Positions 39,196 to 41,525 of a stretch of DNA of 41,525 nucleotides are shown here, one piece after another; within the stretch, counting starts at the first letter, position 1; each line of letters starts with the position of its first letter. A model generated the notes under the pieces. It was not told the origin of the DNA. It made no database searches and was given only the letters and a program-made list of their open reading frames with translations. Origin of the DNA: a virus; the IMG/VR virus record IMGVR_UViG_3300010373_000081, positions 1 to 41,525 of that record. One strand, 5' to 3'. The position numbers and the translations under genes were made by a program.

Positions 39196-39497
39196 GAGCC
39201 GCAAAGATTGATGCAAACCAAAATGAAATCGTAGATGCCTTGCGTAAAGCAGGGTGTACGGTTCAGATTCTTTCTAGTGTTGGTAAGGGGTGTCCCGATA
39301 TTGTTTGTGGGTTTTCTGGTCTTAATCTATTTATGGAAATAAAAGACGGAAATAAACCAAAATCAGCACAGAAATTAACAATAGATCAAGTTAAATGGCA
39401 TCAAGATTGGAATGGGACAGTTGTTGTTGTGAATAGTATTGAGCAGGCATTGCAGGCTATTTCTGATTATAGGCAATATGTTTATAGTCCTTACTAA
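39192..39497 (+). CDS. VRR-NUC domain nuclease
   Basis: 101 residues. IVDALRKAGCTVQILSSVGK, GCPDIVCGF (Asp in PD) and LFMEIKDG (E-x-K) form the PD-(D/E)xK core of the VRR-NUC family. A stand-alone domain of this size is typical for phages and may cut branched DNA during replication or packaging. ATGA overlap with the immunity gene. Confidence 0.85.
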   Translation: MRAAKIDANQNEIVDALRKAGCTVQILSSVGKGCPDIVCGFSGLNLFMEIKDGNKPKSAQKLTIDQVKWHQDWNGTVVVVNSIEQALQAISDYRQYVYSPY

Positions 39498-39512
39498 TAT
39501 GGAAATTAAAAT

Positions 39513-39620
39513 ATGAACATAAAATCAATATTCTGCTTTCATTCTTGGGAATGGGAAAAAGATATTAACGGTGATGAAATTAAGGTTTGTCGTAAATGTT
39601 TAAAGGTGGTGAGTGTATGA
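39513..39620 (+). CDS. Tiny Cys/His protein
   Basis: 35 residues, CFHSWEWEKD and VCRKCLKV, a mini zinc-binding pattern also seen at the start of longer phage proteins (CFHKW...CRKC). It ends ATGA into the next gene. Ribosome site weak. Function unknown. Confidence 0.52.
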   Translation: MNIKSIFCFHSWEWEKDINGDEIKVCRKCLKVVSV

Positions 39621-39808
39621 AAATTTTAAAAATAACTTGGCTTGATGCTTGCAATAAGTGTGGATTTAGTGATTATGCCAATGTAACAACTGAGCGAGGT
39701 ATTGGTTGTTATTTGTGGAGTGGTGATAAAGTTGAATGTCCAAGTTGCAATAATGTTGGTGAGATTGAGTGTGAAGATGGTTGTGCATATGTTGTATGGA
39801 ATAATTAA
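39617..39808 (+). CDS. Zinc-ribbon protein
   Basis: 63 residues. ACNKCGFSD (11-19) and VECPSCNNVGE (42-52) are two zinc knuckles; the end is acidic with CEDGCAYVVW. GGTGAG precedes ATG 39617. Last gene before the non-coding stretch. Function unknown. Confidence 0.68.
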   Translation: MKILKITWLDACNKCGFSDYANVTTERGIGCYLWSGDKVECPSCNNVGEIECEDGCAYVVWNN

Positions 39809-39835
39809 AACTAATAACCATATCAGTAATTTGAA

Positions 39836-39863
39836 TTGATGTTTTTGTGGATTGTGGTAAAGT
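39836..39863 (+). promoter_or_regulatory. Promoter of the non-coding RNA
   Basis: TTGATG (39836-39841), 16 bp, TAAAGT (39858-39863) with TG at 39855-39856, an extended -10. It lies in a 535-bp stretch without a credible gene. Transcription would start near 39870. Confidence 0.55.
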
Positions 39864-39869
39864 GGGTTT

Positions 39870-40257
39870 GTTCTATCAAATTATCAAAAATAAACATCGT
39901 ACTCATCTCCGATATTATTTTGATTGACAGCTTGGAAAGACAGGCAACTTTAGAGAGTGAATTACGTCTTAGCGTCCTCGGCAAATCTAAGTAATACGAG
40001 CATCGGTTCACTCTACTAAAGTTAAAATCATGATGCGGGTAATTAGCATATAAACCTAGCGGTGGAATAGATTTTATTATTAAAGGTGTTTGCAAGCACT
40101 TTGATTTTTAAAATTGAAACTTAATGCTATCTTTGTTAGTAGTTAATATTTAGTTCGAAATGAATATTAATAAAACCATAGAGAAGAAGCAGAATAGTTC
40201 TGCATTACCCAGCAATATGATTTTATTTAACTAAGACTCGAAAGGGTCTTTTTTATT
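39870..40257 (+). ncRNA. Structured non-coding RNA candidate, about 390 nt
   Basis: The gap 39809-40343 has no credible gene on either strand. It holds its own promoter (39836), several hairpins and an intrinsic terminator (40233). Stem I: AACTTTAG+AGAGTGAA (39946-39961) pairs with TTCACTCT+CTAAAGTT (40007-40023), sixteen pairs with one bulged base. Inside it, ATTA/TAAT and CTTAG/CTAAG pair (39961-39995), and loop CTCG (39977-39980) can pair with CGAG (39997-40000), a possible pseudoknot. Stem II 40083-40103, stem III TTAATATT/AATATTAA (40143-40170), stem IV GCAGAA-TAG-TTCTGC (40189-40203). I do not recognise the RNA family. Confidence 0.6.
40233..40254 (+). terminator. Terminator of the non-coding RNA
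   Basis: AAGACTC (40233-40239), GAAA tetraloop, GGGTCTT (40244-40250), T-tract. It ends a unit without a gene, which is the main sign of a real RNA product. Confidence 0.88.
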
Positions 40258-40273
40258 ATAAAAAGTTTGGTGA

Positions 40274-40320
40274 TTGATAAAAAAGTTTCATTAGTCAGGT
40301 GTGATAAATTTCAATAAAAT
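40274..40320 (+). promoter_or_regulatory. Conserved 47-bp promoter, copy G
   Basis: TTGAT (40274) and TTCATTA (40287) at a 13-bp step, 21 bp, -10 TAAAAT (40315-40320), TAGTCA at the -35 position. Next ATG at 40344. Confidence 0.85.
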
Positions 40321-40343
40321 TAACTCATTGAAAGGAGATTGAC

Positions 40344-40565
40344 ATGAAATTTATTAAAGCACTTTGGTTAGCGTTGGTTGATGTTTTTAAGATGTATTTT
40401 CAATTGCCAAAGTTATTGATTGATTTGTTTTGGTGCTTAATGGGTTTTGTGTCATTGGTGTTGAGTGTTGTTTTATTTCCTTTCATTGTTTATCGGAAGT
40501 ATAAAGAAGTTTGCAACGAGAAGCCCAAGCGTAAGGCTTCTAAATTAAAAGCTAAATTGGTTTGA
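40344..40565 (+). CDS. Membrane protein, one or two spans
   Basis: 73 residues. KFIKALWLALVDVFKMYFQL is amphipathic, LIDLFWCLMGFVSLVLSVVL a membrane segment, and the tail strongly basic (KEVCNEKPKRKASKLKAK). GAAAGGAGA precedes the ATG. First gene behind promoter G. Function unknown. Confidence 0.67.
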   Translation: MKFIKALWLALVDVFKMYFQLPKLLIDLFWCLMGFVSLVLSVVLFPFIVYRKYKEVCNEKPKRKASKLKAKLV

Positions 40566-40572
40566 GGGTGAA

Positions 40573-40674
40573 ATGAGCAAAGAAGAAGTTAATTATAATC
40601 AGACATGGTTATGTTGGTGTTGTGGTGAATCTGTGCTTTATTTTGGATTTCATGATTGCAACAAGTCAAAATAA
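40573..40674 (+). CDS. Tiny Cys-rich protein
   Basis: 33 residues, WLCWCCGESVLYFGFHDCNK, with four Cys and one His in a zinc-knuckle-like order. GAGGGTGAA precedes the ATG. Ends just before the terminator at 40684. Function unknown. Confidence 0.52.
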   Translation: MSKEEVNYNQTWLCWCCGESVLYFGFHDCNKSK

Positions 40675-40683
40675 GAATGTATT

Positions 40684-40706
40684 AAACCGCTTTGATGCGG
40701 TTTTTT
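40684..40706 (+). terminator. Intrinsic terminator before the packaging genes
   Basis: AAACCGC (40684-40690), TTTGAT, GCGGTTT (40697-40703), T-tract. Closes operon G. Confidence 0.9.
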
Positions 40707-40714
40707 ATTGTCTG

Positions 40715-40742
40715 TTGTTTTGTGGTATATTGAATATATATT
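40715..40742 (+). promoter_or_regulatory. Promoter for the packaging genes
   Basis: TTGTTT (40715-40720), 16 bp, TATATT (40737-40742), directly behind the terminator and 18 bp before the GTG of the small terminase. Confidence 0.5.
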
Positions 40743-40759
40743 TTTATGGAGAGTTTGAC

Positions 40760-41275
40760 GTGAGTATAGATAGAACTGGCGTTGGGGGTAGACCTCCATC
40801 GTTTACGGATCCTGAAGCATTTAAAGAAAAGTGCTTAGGGTATATTGAATGGGTTAAAAATAATCCTGTTGAAAAAACAATTACTGCATCTTTTCAAGGG
40901 GTTATTACCCATAAAAAGGTTCCGCATATGCGTGGGATGACTCAGTTTGGATTGGCTACTTATTTAGGTGTTGGGATTACTACACTTAAAAATTATGGTA
41001 AGCATCCAGAGTTTATGTCCATCTTTGAGGGTATTGACGCTATGATGAAGGCGTGGAACCTTGATGGGGCAATTTCTGGTGACTTGAATGTGACTCTTGT
41101 TGCGCGCATTGATGGTCATGCCGATAAGACTGAAACTGATATCACAACCAATGGCGAGAGTATTAACAAGCAAAATATAGATATGAGCAAATTGTCAGAT
41201 GATGAATTACGAAACCTTGACTCCATCATTTCAAAAGCAAATCAGAGTGGAGCTATCGAAAAGGAATCTGATTGA
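40760..41275 (+). CDS. terS: Terminase small subunit (P22 gp3-like)
   Basis: 171 residues; recognises phage DNA and hands it to TerL. GGRPPSFTDPEAFKEKCLGY at the start, then TASFQGVITHKKVPHMRGMT and GLATYLGVGITTLKNYGKHP fit the gp3-like DNA-packaging family with its helix-turn-helix. The C-terminal tail is polar (DMSKLSDDELRNLDSI). Start GTG 40760 with GGAGAG 7 bp upstream. The frame is open to 40622, but that part crosses a terminator and is not used. Confidence 0.87.
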   Translation: MSIDRTGVGGRPPSFTDPEAFKEKCLGYIEWVKNNPVEKTITASFQGVITHKKVPHMRGMTQFGLATYLGVGITTLKNYGKHPEFMSIFEGIDAMMKAWNLDGAISGDLNVTLVARIDGHADKTETDITTNGESINKQNIDMSKLSDDELRNLDSIISKANQSGAIEKESD

Positions 41276-41525
41276 TTTTACAACTTATACCATGCCTAAC
41301 TTTCAACAGGGATGGTTTAATAAAATTATTGCTTATGAACTTCAGAAATTCTATTTTGATGTTATGGATGGAAAGCAACCAAGATTATTGATTCAAGCTC
41401 CCCCGCGTTCTGGAAAGTCTGAGATGTTCTCAAGACGTTTCCCTGCGTGGGCTTTTGGTCAAAATCCTGATTTGCAAATGATCGCTGCATCCTATTCTGC
41501 TGATCTTGCATCGCGTATGAATAGA
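41247..41525 (+). CDS. terL: Terminase large subunit, 5' part
   Basis: Start of the packaging ATPase, continuing at base 1. Walker A APPRSGKSE spans the join near 41395-41425. From GTG 41247 the protein begins VELSKRNLIDFTTYTMPNFQ, the usual opening of this family, overlapping terS by 29 bp. The ATG at 41292 would remove that conserved helix and has no ribosome site. ATT 41271 has AAGGA upstream and is a less likely alternative. Confidence 0.88.
   Translation, partial: MELSKRNLIDFTTYTMPNFQQGWFNKIIAYELQKFYFDVMDGKQPRLLIQAPPRSGKSEMFSRRFPAWAFGQNPDLQMIAASYSADLASRMNR
41403..41525. repeat. Terminal direct repeat closing the circle (right copy)
   Basis: Exact copy of bases 1-123, see there. Confidence 0.95.

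Noticed and set aside
39823-40095. Minus-strand 90-codon frame across the non-coding stretch
   Set aside because: No ribosome site, no recognisable protein pattern, and it runs against the promoter and terminator of the RNA unit.
40160-40234. A 24-codon frame (MNINKTIEKKQNSSALPSNM...) at the end of the non-coding stretch
   Set aside because: No ribosome site, covers parts of two hairpins, and composition gives no support; kept as RNA.
1-41525. CRISPR arrays, tRNA genes, insertion sequences, integrase or attachment site
   Set aside because: Looked for regular spaced repeats, tRNA cloverleaf motifs, transposase or integrase patterns; none seen.

Overview
This window is the complete genome of a tailed phage with a contractile tail (myovirus). 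The first 123 bases recur exactly as the last 123 (1-123 = 41403-41525), inside the large terminase gene, so the map closes into a circle of 41,402 bp. The DNA is AT-rich. Gene order and families (DUF1073 portal, Mu F-like protein, DUF2213, DUF2184 capsid, DUF4054, DUF3383 sheath, DUF3277 tube, gp138/gp25/J/DUF2612 baseplate, GH19-type endolysin) resemble AP22-like (Obolenskvirus-type) phages of Acinetobacter. A gammaproteobacterial host, probably Moraxellaceae, is my best guess; this is inference. I see no integrase, no CI-type repressor and no tRNA gene, so a strictly lytic life style is likely.

Layout. 40760-41525 and 1-6152: terminase small and large subunits, portal, head protein, protease/scaffold, decoration protein and major capsid. 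6237-7457: collagen-like fibre. 7498-9390: a block of very small accessory genes. 9421-16771: head completion, sheath, tube, tail chaperones with a programmed -1 frameshift, tape measure and a Dit-like protein. 17333-24667: baseplate, spike, tail fibre and a beta-helix tailspike that probably degrades capsule. 24744-26256: holin, endolysin and nested spanins. 26303-27912: genes of unknown role, with one overlooked minus-strand zinc-finger gene. 27906-29638 (minus): two small genes, a YqaJ/lambda-exo nuclease and an ERF annealing protein. 29716-32714: early genes including a dCMP-deaminase-like enzyme and MazG. 33708-36157: DUF1376 and P-like replication genes. 36227-39808: accessory genes including an HNH/AP2 endonuclease, DUF3310, a superinfection-immunity protein and a VRR-NUC nuclease. 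39809-40343: a gene-free stretch that looks like a structured non-coding RNA with its own promoter and terminator.

Regulation is the most original part. Seven intergenic copies of a 47-bp promoter share one architecture: a TTCAT direct repeat at a 13-bp step, then exactly 21 bp, then a -10 hexamer. Each lies 20-32 bp ahead of a cluster of small accessory genes. Two of these clusters sit inside the tail operon as promoter-genes-terminator cassettes (morons). At three places the next virion gene restarts at a compact element in which a -10 box, an intrinsic-terminator hairpin and the start codon are fused, the U-tract touching the ATG. Two further early promoters share a GTTGCAT -35 region and carry inverted repeats. 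A family of five small THY-motif proteins, scattered over both strands, suggests that the accessory genes spread by duplication.
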